Source of the DNA: Channa striata
Lineage: Eukaryota; Chordata; Actinopteri; Anabantiformes; Channidae
Direction of reading: 5' to 3'
Length of the DNA: 64,000 nucleotides
Assembly: GCA_033026295.1 (NCBI GenBank)
Contig: JAUPFM010000114.1
Location: 1-64,000 of the forward strand
Under the pieces are notes generated by a model. That model ran no database searches, was not told the DNA's origin, and was given only the letters and a program-made list of their open reading frames with translations. Position numbers and translations under genes: made by a program. Shown in pieces: positions 21,721 to 35,019 of this stretch (its first letter is position 1; every line of letters begins with the position of its first letter).

Positions 21721-22012
21721 TGTTATGGAATCTCCACTTTTGCTTAATTAGAGACTAAATTTGAGAAAATTTGAGTCTTTATCAAATAATGGCATAAAGT
21801 AGCAACTGTTTCCTTTTAATGCTGCACAAAATGTAAAAGAAATGCACAGTGTTGTTTTATTAGTGACAAAGTTAATCTGGCCATTGTGTTTTTGGCATTA
21901 ATGATTCAGTTTTGCAGGGTGCTTTGCTTCTGCACCCTGGTCAACAAGCTGTAGGTAGCTGTAAGCGTTTGGAGTTTAGGAAAGCACACAACAAACTCTA
22001 CGAGAACTTTAA

Positions 22013-22385
22013 CTGACCCCCTTTTCACATAGATCAGTTGGGTTCGTCTGCACGTTATCACCCACATGGTCGGTTGTGTTTTCCCTCCTTGCCTCTATTG
22101 ACTTGAAAATGAAGTTAGATGTGCATTAATGTGACGGTGACTCCAAATGACTCATTAGCAATTCTTCAGTTGTCTGGCTGGACAGGGCGTGTTCTTCGGC
22201 TCCTGTACGACCAAGACCTACAGAAGGTGGTTGATGTTGTGAGTGAGGATAAAGAGATGCCAGTAAATTAGCATTAGTATGAAATAAGAGGATTACAGCA
22301 GTTTTCGACACCAACGCTTGACCTTTGGGTCGGGGAAAATAAACTCTTTGATCGTCCAGTTGGAATGCTTCATGCAGTTGCCTTA
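22013..22385 (+). pseudogene. Exon-like segment, direct copy A, unit 2
   Basis: Same as unit 1, with gaaataag for the gcactaag tract near the end. Confidence 0.48.
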
Positions 22386-22470
22386 TGGGTTAATTAAAGA
22401 AGAAATGTTTCAGCATTTTATTTGCTGAAATGAAACGAGTACCTTGTTATGTGTAGGTTCCTATAACTGC

Positions 22471-22660
22471 TGAATCACAAGAATTTCCCCACTGTGGGAT
22501 AAATACAGTCATATCTTGTGCATTGTATAGTCTGATGGCTGTGGGGAGGAATGACAGACGTTAGCGCTCCTTCCTGCACTAGGGCTGTAATAGTCTTGTG
22601 CTGAAGGAGCCGCTCAGAGCCTCCACAGTGTGGCACAGGGGGTGTATCCATGACGGATAA
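22471..22660 (-). mobile_element. Antisense LINE C-terminal fragment, unit 2
   Basis: Same fragment and position as unit 1, with a few base differences. Confidence 0.68.
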
Positions 22661-22715
22661 TCCACCTTCTGTATATCAAATAGTTTATTCCCCCAACAAC
22701 TCAACAACAAGTTTT

Positions 22716-22990
22716 ACTGACCCCCTATTCACAAACATACGTTAGATTATCTCACACATTACCATCCATGTGGCTGTTTGTGTTTTCCCTCCTTGTCTCT
22801 ATTGACTTGATAATGACCAAGTTAGAGGTGACCTGATGTAGGACGTGAGTTTAATGGACTCTTTAGCATTTCTACAGATCTCTAGACAGGGCTCGTTCTT
22901 CTGCTCTTTTATGAGCCAAGACGTACAGAAGGTGGTTGATGCTGTGGCTGAGGATACAAGAATATGCATTAAATCAGCATTAGTATCCTC
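22716..22990 (+). pseudogene. Exon-like segment, direct copy B, unit 2
   Basis: Reads QKVVDAVAEDTRICIKSAL; the in-frame TAA of unit 1 is TCA here. Confidence 0.48.
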
Positions 22991-24145
22991 GTGTGTGTGT
23001 ATATATAGTAAGAAGACTAACACAGACTGGCTTTTGATGACCATACTTTAAACATACCACCATTGTGATTATTTAGGTAGAAATAAATAAATGAAACAGC
23101 CCAATAACCCATACTAAAAACTAAACACTAAAAAGACCATAAAGTAGATTTTATGTACATTTTGGTTAGTGTTGTAGTGGATTACAAAATTGTATAGGTG
23201 TACCTGGGAAGTGGCTTCCAAATTTCATTTTAGGAAAACCCTGAGTAAATGGTAACTACCAGTAGGTTTGCTCAGATTTTGCCTTTTTGTTTTGTTTTTG
23301 TATGACATCCCAACTTATATCTCAAAAGAGGTGAGAAAAATGTTTTATCAATGAATTAGTAAATTCTATAGTGAATTGACAGAAAATTTGATCATATTTT
23401 CTGGCTCTTGTTTCTGTACTGCCATGTGAGGTTCTATGTCATTGTAAAAAGAATATAGAACCTATGGGTGCAGTGTGTGTGTGTATATATGTTTTAAGTG
23501 AGACTGTTAGAGAAATGCTTTAAGAAATTTAGCGCAGCAGATATTTTAGGAACATGGTTCATAGATTTTAAATGTAAAGTCAAATGGTGAAACATAACCA
23601 AAACTCCAAAAGGTCACAAATGACACAAAGTTAATGAGATATTTTTTGTAGTTAAAAGAATTTTACTTAAATAAGATTTTAAATTTTTCCAAATTCCAAC
23701 AACAATAAAAAATAGTTTGTTTTTTTTCAGTATATAGGTAAGGGTTTTTATCTAATGCTTTTATTTGCGCTTTTAAAAGCTGCAGCATCAGCCCTCATAT
23801 AAATTTAGGAAATATTAAGAGAATATAGACATGAAATGTAATCATATTGGCGTCACAGCCAAACAGGAAAATGAAGACAAGATTTAATTGCCACAGTAAA
23901 CGTTTATTTACAAGAAATAAATATAAATCATCAGACCAATAATACAAGAGAGGTCTCCAATTTAGGTCAACTAAGTTGCAAAGTACACACCAAAATCCTC
24001 AGGTTATTGCAATCTACAGTCAATAAAATGTAATATGGCTGTTGAAAAACCATTTAGGTTTCTCAACTCCAGTCCAGACTAGAATTATTCACAATGCCTG
24101 TATTAACAAAGTTGCAGCTGTTGACAGGTTCTGAAGCTTGGATCA
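22991..24145. other. Nanog 3' flank and 3' UTR, unit 2
   Basis: Intergenic AT-rich sequence, then nanog 3' UTR from about 23900. Several small deletions relative to unit 1. Confidence 0.5.
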
Positions 24146-25504
24146 TTAAAAGTTGTTTGCAGAAACTGAGTTCAGTGCAGTGGTGTTGAATTCATAATGG
24201 CCCATTCCTGGTGGTATGGACCAGGCAGCCATCTGAGGCTGGTTGGGCACGACAGTCTGGGATGTGCTGGAAGACCAGGGAGTGTAGGCAGCAGATCCAG
24301 CAGCACTGCCCATAGGAGGCAAGTAGACGTTTGTGTTCTGTTGGGCAGTCTGCCTAAAAGGTGCCGGCATCACAGGGTGGTTGTAATGGGTCTGGAACTG
24401 GGTCTGAGTCTGTCCTTGATACTGAAAGAAACCAACAGTGTATCAAATTAGCATTCAATTCAGTGATGACCTCAAAATTATAGTGTTGTTTTGCTGTTTC
24501 CAAGTCATAACCTGTCTATATATATGTAAGGGAATGAGGTTGCTACTTACAGGTGGCACATTTGAGGGAAAGTGGTGGTTGTTCATGGCTCCATGGATCG
24601 GACCGTCCCTGATGTTGGAGCGCTCACCCAGCCAGGTGTTGTCTTTCTGTTGCCTCCTCAGCTTCATCCGTCGGTTCTGGAACCAAGTTTTGACCTACGA
24701 ACACAGAAGATTGCAAATGATCAGAAAATGTACATCATGTAATATTATGTGCATGTGATCCAGAAACCTCTATAAAGTCCTTTACCTGTTTGTAAGTCAG
24801 TCCAGTCATTCCTGCCAGATCCTTCATCTCAGCTGGAGTCAGGTACCTCTGGACATTGAAGCGCTGGACCAGAGCGTCCAGCTGCCTCTCTGAGAAGGCC
24901 ACACGGACCTTCCCTTTAGTGGTGCTGACGGCGGTAGTGCTCGACTTCTCGGGGGCAGTTGTGCTGGTGCCGTCCACGGTCTCTGTGAGACCAAGACACC
25001 CTGGCTCCACCCTGACAGAACCGGAGACACTCGTGTTGCCGTCGGGGCTCCCGCTGCTGGTCGCGTCGTCGTGATCTTGGGTCACGCAGGTTTCGGGGTC
25101 AGTCTGGGGAGACTCGTTCCTCCGCTACCTCCAGAGCTCCGTGAATCTGAGTGAGAAAAAAAAAAATAATTTAGTAAGCACTTTTTTGAAGTATAACGTA
25201 TATTCATATTAAACTATATTAGGCCTATAAGACTAGAAGCCAATTCTCGTCCAACATTAGCTCGTCTCGGACCGTCAGCTTAGCTCCGATCTAGTCTCAT
25301 ACCTGGGGAAACGTGGGCCTCCAAGCCGCTGGTCGCCTGCTGTGGTGCGGCGTCCGTCGTTGTCCCGGAGTCGAAGAGGTTCAGGTCGACGTTGTCGATC
25401 CAGTCGCTCAGGTCCCCGTTGTTCTGCTGGGGTCCGAGTTCGGACATGAAGCCGTAGAATGAAGAGTTAAAGTCGTCGTTGATCTCAGGCCCTGAGTCCG
25501 CCAT
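24146..25504 (-). pseudogene. nanog: Nanog-like copy 2, frameshifted in exon 2
   Basis: Same four-exon plan: 25303-25504, 24786-25146, 24551-24694 and 24146-24421. Splice sites are intact and the homeodomain exons are unbroken. The G run at 25106-25109 has four G where the intact copies have five, so the frame moves after residue 81 and meets TGA at 25082-25084, giving about 88 residues without a homeodomain. No in-frame ATG lies between the shift and the homeodomain, so internal initiation would not rescue a full domain. An 18-nt in-frame deletion is also present upstream of the homeodomain. Introns are 156, 91 and 129 bp; poly(A) signal AATAAA at 23903-23908. A homopolymer sequencing error could make this copy functional. 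Confidence 0.85.
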
Positions 25505-25629
25505 GTCTCCTGGAATAAAAGTGTCAAAGCGCTAAAAACAGACGAGAAGAGACCAGCTCAGGTACCAGGACGATCCTACAGCGTGTGTGAGTGTCACCAA
25601 AGTCCGTGGAGTTCCTTCTCAGCCAGGTG

Positions 25630-25691
25630 TTTTATAGAAGGACGGTGGAGGTGTGGCGGGGGCACAGGTGGGGGTTTCGGTCTGAGCCAAT
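25630..25691 (-). promoter_or_regulatory. Nanog copy 2 core promoter
   Basis: TATA box at 25630-25637 and inverted CCAAT at 25687-25691, spacing unchanged from copy 1 although the coding frame is broken. Confidence 0.72.
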
Positions 25692-25792
25692 CTGCTGCTC
25701 CCACTGTTGATGGGGCCGCTGCGGCTGTTTCCGCTCACTTCAGTTCCTTTCTTGTTTTACCTTTTTCAGGTTTGGAGGCTAAAAAACCAATA

Positions 25793-25812
25793 ATAATAAT
25801 AATAATAATATT
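25793..25812. repeat. (ATA)n microsatellite
   Basis: About seven ATA triplets upstream of the nanog copy 2 promoter, expanded relative to the other units. Confidence 0.7.
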
Positions 25813-26503
25813 AATATCTTAGTTTAAACGGAACGGTAGAATAATCCCAAAGATCCTGGTGAAGCTCCGCTGAATTTTTGGTTCTACAGTCGCAAATGAC
25901 AGCGGAATCCCATAACGTGTATGAGACCACGGACAATGAAAAAACGGATAATGCCATTTATGAAGTTGCCGGTTTAGTTTCTGTAATGACGGTATGATTT
26001 GTCCGTGGCCGTAATTAAAACACTGTGATCCAAGAGTGAATAAAAATCAGTAAATCATAATCATAAAACGTTATTTTCTGGTTGTTACGTTGTCAAACAC
26101 AAACACGGTCGAACAAGGATGAAATGAACTAAAATGCAAGTTTGTGCTGCTCTGTGGCCTCGTTTGTTCTGGCAACCTGAGTCATTTAGTGTCGTTAAAG
26201 TCCCCGAGAATGACTTCGATTGATGGGATGTTTAATTTTGTATCTGATATACATTTCACCATAAAATGGTTATTTCGATAAACCATAAACGACGAGCCGG
26301 TTTTTCGTTCGGTTCTCGCAGGACTGAAGTCTAACGCTGTTCCGGGGACAATAATTATTGCCTTAGTATCTTGTGAAAAATTAAGTCGAGCACGTAAATA
26401 TATATGCGTGTGTTGTGACTTCATATAAATATTTGAAGAGAGCAGCGTCTTGTGTATAAGTGATGCGGATTCCCTCATCCACGTTTTCCTGTGTGCAGCA
26501 GAG

Positions 26504-26590
26504 ATGGAGCAGGCAGCTCAGGCAACGTCAAACGGACTCAACAAGACCGGACAAAATCCCTGCTCCTTCTGGTCCGTGGAAAATTGCTAA
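26504..26590 (+). other. 28-codon ORF, unit 3
   Basis: Identical 28 codons to unit 1. Confidence 0.25.
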
Positions 26591-28120
26591 AAAAATTATA
26601 ATCGTGCAGACTGTTCTGTGTGATTTACAAAAAGCTTGTTGGCTGTTAGATAAAACCACAGTTTATTACAATGCGCCCCAAGTTCTAAGCAGCCCCCACG
26701 TTCAGACTAGGCAGGACCCTTAGCAGCTGGACCTGGTGAAGGTTTTTCTGTGCACTCTATTTAATCTTCACCCAGTTTCCATATAACGAAGGGACATATT
26801 CTAAGTATATTTTCAGACTTTTTCTTTTCCTCTCACTTTTAGGTTTATTAGGCTCAAACTGAGTCAGTCTAATCCACCAATCCTGGCAGTAAATCTCCTT
26901 CATGACGCTGATAATGTTTGAAAACAATATAATAATATCAGATTTAATTTATTTGACAGGTTACAGTTGGTTTTAAATATTTTCTTTTTAGCAAAGCCCC
27001 ATTTTGGATTATTATAAAATTATTAATAAAGTAATATATTATATTTTCAAATTAATACAATTAATTATTTTATTTAAAACGTGAACTAATAATATATAAA
27101 TTTAATTTTCAACTACTTTAGCCACATGTTTTTTTTTTTTCAAAAACGTTTTTTAAAGTCAGGGAAAAACTTTTAAATTTTGTTTTTGACTAAATGATTT
27201 TTCTTTTGAAACAGATTTTTTTTTTTCTAAAGTAAAAATTAACTAAGTGATGCAACTTGTCTGATTTTTGATACTTAGAAGGATGAATTACTAAAAGTTT
27301 TTTTAAAGTAACTTGTTATATTAAACAGGTAACAGGTTTAATAAAATAATTTGTCACATTTGTACTAAATATATTTTAATTAGCTAATTGATTATCATGT
27401 TTTGCAGCATTCACATGGTGTCAAATTAAGAATAAGACAGATGTAATTTTAAAATTTCAAAGTTTGATTACATCTGATTTAATTATTTACACTTTGACAC
27501 TGTCAGTTACAAAAGTTAATTGTGACATGAAAAGAAAAAAATACATCTTGCTCAAACAGTTTTTCCCCAGATATTTTTGTTTTAACAAATATCAGTAAAT
27601 AACAGACGGTCCCTAATATGATGCACCAACAGATGTAAAGATACCTGCAGGTCGCACTTGTGTTTGCTTAGTTAATTTTAGCAAAAAACTTACATCAGGT
27701 CAAGTTTTACGTTAAGATATTCAGCCATTTGGTCAAAATGTTAATATTTGGTTGAGTTGAGACAGATCAGGTTTTGGAGAAATGCTCACATAGTTTTTTT
27801 TCTTTCACGCTAATTAGTTTATTTTAAACTGATTTTTAAAGTAAAGTGTGTTTGATTGGTAGTGGTAAAAACTGGTTTAATACTCACTAACCTTGATCCT
27901 CAGCATGACTATTGCTAGTTTGATATGAAAATACATTCACCATTGACCTGTGGTAGAATTTGTTCTTTCAGAGGTTTGAAGATTGAGACTGTCGAGTCTT
28001 TTTTTAACCAGAAATGACATTGATCAGCTAAACGTGAACAGACTCCATGAATATTTTCTACAGATCTACAAAGAAATATGACTTTAACCAATCTGTGGCA
28101 GGGCCACAAATCTAAATTAG
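26591..28120. other. AT-rich block, unit 3, no gene seen
   Basis: AT-rich with long T runs near 27130 and 27220; closest to unit 4. Confidence 0.55.
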
Positions 28121-28479
28121 TTTTTGGGAAACATGCAGATCAACACATTTATTCTTTTAATGAACATATAGGGAAGCTGCATGAGGCATTTCACCTGTAT
28201 AATCAAGGAATTTCTTTGGCCCGGGCTAAAGGACAATGGTGATGTCGACTTGATGCTCCTTTTAGTTCTGATGCTAATTTGCTGCACGTCTCTTTGTCCT
28301 CACCCACCACATCAACCACCTTCTGCAGGCCCCGGCTCATACAAGAAGAGGGGGGCACACCCTGTCCACATCCGTAGAAATGTTAATTAGACTCCGTGTT
28401 CAGACATTAATTCACCTCCAACTTCGTCATTGTCAAATCAATAAGGAGGGAAACACAAAGCGGATGGTAACGTGCAGGT
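28121..28479 (-). pseudogene. Exon-like segment, inverted copy I, unit 3
   Basis: One base is missing in caatggtgatgtcg, which breaks the frame between SSRH and QPLS. Confidence 0.48.
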
Positions 28480-29482
28480 TAATCTAATTTGTCTTTGTTA
28501 AAGGGGGTCGGGTGTTGTAGAGTTTGTTGTGGTGATGTAGGGGGAAACCTAAACCTGTTCGGCACAAAGACCTCCACCGTCTGCTTACCGACCTGCACAA
28601 CATACACCCTCCATCTATGGGGATATTCTGCTTTCCTCACCTCCAGATGCTGTTAATGGCTGAAGGCGTATGCTGCTAAAAACAAGCCCAAACATATTCA
28701 TAATTGTTGACTGGTAAAAATATTGTTTATTTGCATGCAACATTTCTGTAACTCTGCAATGTAGCTCAGAAATGTACATGAAATCTTTGTATTTGAGTTT
28801 TATTTTAATTGTCCTAAATAAAGTAACCCTCTTTACATTTTACATTACAAAAAGTCCAATATCTTGTTTCAGTATTTTGCAAAAACAATAACTCATTATC
28901 AAAGGTCTGCTAGTTCATCCCTGTTTAAATAAAAATACTCAACTATATCATCGGCTCTTCTGTCTTTTATTAGTTATCACTCTTTGTTGAATAAATGTAA
29001 AACTACATTGTAACTTTAAACCTTTAAATTGACAAAGAGTGAACACAGAGGTCAGTATACTGATTCCTGTTTTACTCTGTGTAAGACTCTCAGGTCCAGC
29101 TGCTTCAGGGTCCTTCTTGGTTTGCTGGGGTGGGGGCTGCTGTCTCAGCGGCCACTAGAATTTGTGATGGATGTTTCTTCTTCTTCTCTGCTTTTTAAGG
29201 TTCTATATGCACCTACAAAGCTGTTTTTCACTTTGGTACAAAAGATTAAAAATAGTTATATTATAAAAAATATATGTAGAGATATACAAAGAACAAAGTC
29301 AACTCGTCAATGAGCACGTACACATTTACAAGTTACAGTGAAGTTTGACTTTTGCATGTGGCCCATCCCTCGGCCGGGAGCGGTTGGCTGCCGCTGCTTG
29401 CGGCTCGGGGACGCGCCTGGTGGACGGACTGCGGATTCAGTGAAACTGGGATCCCGCATCATACTTGTTGTCGTCAAAATTC
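28480..29482. other. Conserved noncoding block, unit 3
   Basis: Like 2401-3330 to about 29160, then the version that flanks the complete tRNA-Gly, with a CpG-rich patch at 29370-29450. No gene besides the tRNA. Confidence 0.45.
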
Positions 29483-29554
29483 TGCGATGGCCGGGAATCG
29501 AACCCGGGTCAACTGCTTGGAAGGCAGCTATGCTCACCACTATACCACCATCGC
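29483..29554 (-). tRNA. tRNA-Gly(TCC), unit 3, complete
   Basis: 72 nt starting GCGATGGTGGTATAGTGG. The acceptor stem GCGATGG/CCATCGC is fully paired, the anticodon TCC is in CTTCCAA, the T arm is CCGGGTTCGATTCCCGG and the discriminator is A. A TTTT run begins 5 nt after the gene on the transcribed strand. This is the complete form of what units 1, 2 and 5 keep only as a 3' half. Confidence 0.94.
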
Positions 29555-29706
29555 TTTTTTATAATAATCATATGTTTATGTTGCAGTGTCATAAATAAGT
29601 AGGCACATTAAATGGTCAGATAAATGCAGCAAGATTTTAAGTACAGTGGTGTCCTAGAGTGGAAAATGGAAACATGAAGGTAATGGACAAGTAAATCCAA
29701 ATTGTT

Positions 29707-29760
29707 AACAATTCCACTCAGTCTACTTGTCCTTTAAACACTTACTCAACAACAACACAT
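29707..29760 (+). mobile_element. Residual LINE tail, unit 3
   Basis: Begins inside the RLYNNSTQS coding part of the second LINE family (aacaattccactcagtctac). Everything upstream, through tRNA-Leu and tRNA-Lys, is missing. This is the right-hand deletion junction of the short module. Confidence 0.75.
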
Positions 29761-30373
29761 CGTATTTACATTCCAAATCAACTTTCTCGGGTGATGGCGG
29801 GAGTTTACATGCAGCTGAGAAGCCTGGTTACTGTAAATCAATGTAAACATGCAGCAGCAAAGTCATGAGGTTTCTTCTTCAGCTATTTTGGGAACATGGT
29901 TCATCAATTTTAACTGCTGAGTGACAGACATGCTGCTTGAAAATAAACTATTTTAATTAAACAATCTCCTGTCATTTTTTTCTAAACTGTTTTTTAAGAT
30001 TAAGGCGTAGAAATGGTGAGGACATATCAAACAGTGTGTGATGGCTGTAGGATGCTGCTAAAACAAACCCAATCACAACACTAGCAGTATCAGGCCCTTG
30101 AAACAGTGTAAACACATATAGCACATACAGCTCACTATATGTGTCTATGATAACGAGAATATCCACTCGTGAGCAAGTGTGTTGGAAGCTGTAATTTAAT
30201 ATTTGTAATACATATATTGCAATTGGCACAAAATGGGCAAATTCCTGAGCTGTTGGTTTGGGGGTGAGCGTGTCTCTGTGTCTGTGGAGATTAGGCCCCG
30301 TGGCAGATAGACAGATGCTGCTTTACACCTCTACGAGGCACTTTGTGTCAGACTGATTTGTTATTGGCTTTAG
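29761..30373. other. Noncoding stretch, unit 3
   Basis: Like 5413-6067, with a short deletion (ggcagatagac) that removes cataggggccca. Nothing seen. Confidence 0.5.
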
Positions 30374-30469
30374 AAAGACTTTGATTTAAAAATGAGACGC
30401 CACGGCACCAAAATGACCCCCGACCCACCGAGCCTGTCCCTGGAATCACAGCAGCCTGTTGTTTTGTAA
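30374..30469 (+). other. Terminal-exon-like ORF, unit 3
   Basis: Same 32 codons as unit 2, with the same AATAAA spacing. Confidence 0.33.
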
Positions 30470-31081
30470 ATATACTGTTGAATAAAGCCAGTTATGAAGC
30501 TGTGACATGTATACCTGCAGATCTAAGCCCCACACACAGCACAATGTGGTAGAAGTGTGTCAGCTCAGGGCTCCAGAGTGGAAGTATATGAAGTACTGGT
30601 TCAATTTTTAGTCACGTAAAAGTATTGAACAGGAAATGTCGCTGAAATACAAATCTTAGAGTACAACACTAAAACCAAACAATAGATTTTAATCAATAAT
30701 TGCTATGATAATTAATTGTGCGAAATATGTACAAGAAAGATCAAAGGTCACTGTGTGTAAAGGTGTTAACGATTTACATGCTAACAGGTGGTTGGCCCAT
30801 AATTATACATTGGCATTTTTTATTGTTATAACATTCAATTTAAAACAATCATATCATCATGATCAGCCACCAAAGGATCATAAACGCTGCTAAATGAGCC
30901 GGAGCTGCTTGCACCGCGCCCTCCTCTCCGTTAGCGGGCGCTGTTTGTTGCCGGCAGCTGCTGCTCAGGCCGGTTCTGTCGGCGGGCTCACACTTGGTTG
31001 GTTTGGTTATGAGAAATAATTAATAAGCTGGCGCCAAACTATCAACTGAAGTTCATTCAACTCGCCCCACTGTGTTTTATC

Positions 31082-31764
31082 CAGCGGTGGCTGAAGTCCT
31101 CAAAAACTGGACTTAAGTCAAAGTAGAAGTAGTCGCTGATATTTCTACTTAAGTCAAAGTCAGTAAGTACAAGATTTATATTTTACTTAATGTATTAAAG
31201 TCAAAGTACTCAACCAGCAGTGCTGCTTTATGATTTTATTTTGGAGCATTTACTCATTAATCGTAATAGACACAAATGATGACTTCAAGCTGTTTTTTGA
31301 TCTGATGCTTTTTCAGTTTTATTTCTAAACGGCTCGTGTTGCAGCATCACACACTGACAGTTACAGTCTAAGAATTTAACAGGATAAATTTTGACAGTAA
31401 ATGTATTTGCTTCTCTTGTATCATTATTTTATTATTTGCACCTGGTTTAATCCAAGCAAACACAGCGGACTGTGGCGCGTAACGTCACTGCGCAGTAGCT
31501 GTTTCCTTCATAAAATAGAACAACAACAAAAAAAATGTCTGATTCAGTCAATCAGTCATATTCATGTGTGAATCAGCAGGGACCAGCTGTGTCCCAGTTC
31601 TCGGAGAAGTAGAACCAAGAACTCGCGTAGCTCCGCTTCACATCTCGTCCGTTTGTGGCACCGAGAAAAGGAGGCAACGTGGAATTCAAGTTAAGGAAAC
31701 GTTTGTACGTACTTCAGTAAAGTAGAGATATGTGAAAAATGTACTTAAGTACCTTCCACCACTG
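31082..31764. mobile_element. hAT-type MITE, unit 3
   Basis: Same site, with the longer left end as in unit 2; duplication at 31074-31081 and 31765-31772. Confidence 0.85.
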
Positions 31765-32083
31765 GTTTTATCATAAACTACAGATTTTATCATGAACTGC
31801 TCTCAGCTAATAACTTGATTGTGTTGCACGTTGTAATTTGTACAGATTTATATCTACTGTCCTTTTTAATCCAACGTTAACTGTGGCAGCAGCAAAAACC
31901 AAGTGTTTGCCTGGTTTGAAGCATTTGACACTGTGAAAAACTTTTGTGGGCAGATTCATATATATTGCAGATATATGGCTTGATATTAATGATGATTAAG
32001 TAATGTGATTAGACAGAATATTTGTGCTCTTGTTTATTTTTTCTTTATAATTGTTATTCTGATGACTCGATTTTCTGTGTCAG

Positions 32084-32878
32084 TTGCCTTTTTGACTTCA
32101 GCTCCACCACCTGATGAGCAGGACCCAGACGATGAGGAGATGGCACAGACAATGACAATCCTTTATTAATTTGATGTGTTTTTAGGTTTTTGATGTTATG
32201 GCACTTCATATGCCCCATGAGAAGCTCTTTCAACAATTGGTGAGTCATTCTTTCGTTATATTTTTCAATTTCGCTGTTTTGATTTTTAAGTCTGTACAAT
32301 GTGTCGTTGTCCACTGGGTTTTGTGTTACTACTTGTGAGCTTTTTTTAACTTTATTAATTACTCGAGTCTGCTATGTTCTCATATGCATCAGATGCCCTT
32401 CACCCAAGCCTGCCTTGCCAGCGAAAACACACATCATACAAAACATACACAACAGAGCATATGGTGTTAGTTAGGTTAGTTTTAAGTATTACACCATTCA
32501 ATGCAATGAGTATTTGTGAATAAATATAGTTTTAATAATACATTATTTCTGTTGCTCAGCCTGAAATCAGCAAGTACTGTGCAGAGTTGATGTCTTTGTT
32601 GTTGGGATACCGATCATCCTTGAACCAGGCCAAGGCTGGTCACGTCACCAAGGCCTTTTATGCTCTAGAAAATTTATAGAGAACCTAGGTAAGTCAAATA
32701 AAGGGATATTGTGCAACATGTACAGACACAGACATCTCAGGCATTAATTTTAAAACCCATTCTTTCTAGCGACAAAACAGAATGACCCACTTTATCTCCC
32801 GGTTTCCCCCCATGATCAGGATCTGATATTGAGTCCTACCTGCCAACCCTGATGGACACATTGACGCCCTACAAGCAT
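32084..32878 (+). pseudogene. ipo4: Importin-4 pseudogene fragment, unit 3
   Basis: Same lesion in the fourth exon as unit 2. The acceptor-side exon start is altered (cagttgcctttt for caggtgccattt). Confidence 0.85.
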
Positions 32879-33168
32879 GTTATGGAATCTCCACTTTTGC
32901 TTAATTAGAGACTAAATTTGAGAAAATTTGAGTCTTTTTCAAATAATGGAATCAAGTAGCAACTGTTTGCTTTAATCCTGCACAAAATGTAAAAGAAACG
33001 CACAGTGTTGTTTTATTAGTGACAAAGTTAATCTGGCCCTTGTGTTTTTGGCATTAATGATTCAGTTTTGCAGGGTGCTTTGCTTCTGCACCCTGGTCAA
33101 CAAGCTGTAGGTAGCTGTAAGCGTTTGGAGTTTAGGAAAGCACACAACAAACTCTACAAGAACTTTAA

Positions 33169-33539
33169 CTGACCCCCTTTTCACATAGATCAGTTGGGTT
33201 AGTCTGCACGTTAACAACCACATGGTCAGTTGTGTTTTCCCTCCTTGCCTCTATTGACTTGAAAATGAAGTTAGATGTGCATTAATGTGACGGTGACTCC
33301 AAATGACTCATTAGCAATTCTTCAGTTGTCTGGCTGGACAGGGCGTGTTCTTCGGCTCCTGTACGACCAAGACCTACAGAAGGTGGTTGATGTTGTGAGT
33401 GAGGATAAAGAGATGCCAGTAAATTAGCATTAGTATGAAATAAGAGGATTACAGCAGTTTTCGACTCCAACGCTTGACCTTTGGGTCGGGGAAAATAAAC
33501 TCTTTGATCGTCCAGTTGGAATGCTTCATGCAGTTGCCT
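33169..33539 (+). pseudogene. Exon-like segment, direct copy A, unit 3
   Basis: Same as unit 2, with scattered substitutions upstream (ttaacaaccacatggtcag). Confidence 0.48.
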
Positions 33540-33627
33540 TATGGGTTAATTAAAGAAGAAATTTTTCAGCATTTTATTTGCTGAAATGAAACGAGTACCT
33601 TGTTATGTGTAGTTTCCTATAAATGCT

Positions 33628-33815
33628 AAATCACAAGAATTTCCCCACTGTGGGATAAATACAGTCATATCTTGTGCATTGTATAGTCTGATGGCTGTGG
33701 GGAGGAATGACTGACGTTAGCGCTCCTTCCTGCACTAGGGCTGTAATAGTCTTGTGCTGAAGGAGCCGCTCAGAGCCTCCACAGTGTGGCACAGGGGGTG
33801 TATCCATGACGGATA
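33628..33815 (-). mobile_element. Antisense LINE C-terminal fragment, unit 3
   Basis: Same fragment, with substitutions at its right-hand (3') end (aaatgctaaatc). Confidence 0.68.
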
Positions 33816-33870
33816 ATCCACCTTCTGTATATCAAATAGTTTATTCCCCCCACAACTCGACAACAAGTTT

Positions 33871-34145
33871 TACTGACCCCCTATTCACAAACATACATTA
33901 GATTATCTCACACATTACCATCCATGTGGCTGTTTGTGTTTTCCCTCCTTGTCTCTATTGACTTGATAATGACCAAGTTAGAGGTGACCTGATGTAGGAC
34001 GTGAGTTTAATGGACTCTTTAGCATTTCTACAGATCTCTAGACAGGGCTCGTTCTTCTGCTCTTTTATGAGCCAAGACGTACAGAAGGTGCTTGATGCTG
34101 TGGCTGAGGATACAAGAATATGCATTAAATCAGCATTAGTATCCT
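33871..34145 (+). pseudogene. Exon-like segment, direct copy B, unit 3
   Basis: Reads QKVLDAVAEDTRICIKSAL, open as in unit 2. Confidence 0.48.
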
Positions 34146-35019
34146 CGTGTGTATATATAGTAAGAGGACTAACACAGACTGGTTTTTGATGACCTTACTT
34201 TAAACATACCACCATTGTGATTTTGAGGTTGAAATAAATAAATGAAACAGCCCAATAACCCATACTAAAAACTAAACACTAAAAGGACCATAAAGTACAT
34301 TTTATGTACATTTTGGTTAGTGTTGTAGTGGATTACAAAATTGTATAGGTGTACCTGGGAAGTGGCTTCCAAATTTCAAACTTTAGGTTTCATTTTAGGA
34401 AAACCCCGAGTAAATGGTAACTACCAGTATGGTACCTATGGGTGCAGTGTTTGTGTGTATATATGTTTTAAGTGAAACTGTAAGAGAAATGCTTTAAGAA
34501 ATTTAGCACAGAAGTGTCGTCTTCTGAGATATTTTAAGAACATGGTTCATAGATTTTAAATTTTAAAAGAAATTCCAACAAAAATTTGTTTTTTCAGTAT
34601 TTAGGTAAGGGTTTTTATCTAATGCTTTTATTTGCGCTTTTAAAAGCTGCAGCATCAGCCCTCATATAAATTTAGGAAATATTAAGAGAATATAGACATG
34701 AAATGTAATCATATTGGCGTCACAGCCAAACAGGAAAATGAAGACAAGATTTAATTGCCACAGTAAACGTTTATTTACAAGAAATAAATATAAAATGTAC
34801 ATCAGACCAAGAATACAAGAGAGGTCTCCAATTTAGGTACACACCAAAATACTCAGGTTATTGCAATCTACAGTCAATAAACTGTAACAAAACTGTAAAT
34901 GTCTGTTGAAAAACCAGAAAAGCTTTTAGGTTTATCGACTCCAGTCCAGACTAGAATTATTCAAAATGCCTGTGTTAAAGTTGCAGCTGTTGACAGGTTG
35001 GCTCCTGAAGCTTGGATCA
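34146..35019. other. Nanog 3' flank and 3' UTR, unit 3
   Basis: Shortened intergenic stretch, with 3' UTR from about 34770. No other gene seen. Confidence 0.5.

Larger units (their letters stand above)
12939..25967. repeat. Tandem array unit 2 (13.0 kb)
   Basis: Same order and orientation as unit 1, with the long tRNA/LINE module. It carries a nanog copy frameshifted in exon 2 and the short form of nanog intron 3. It keeps about 130 bp near 17740-17870 that unit 1 has lost and unit 5 shares. Confidence 0.93.

Noticed and set aside
24735..25085. 116-codon open frame in nanog copy 2 that seems to start with Met
   Set aside because: The first codon is GTG, not ATG; it is the downstream part of the frameshifted exon 2, so not an independent start.
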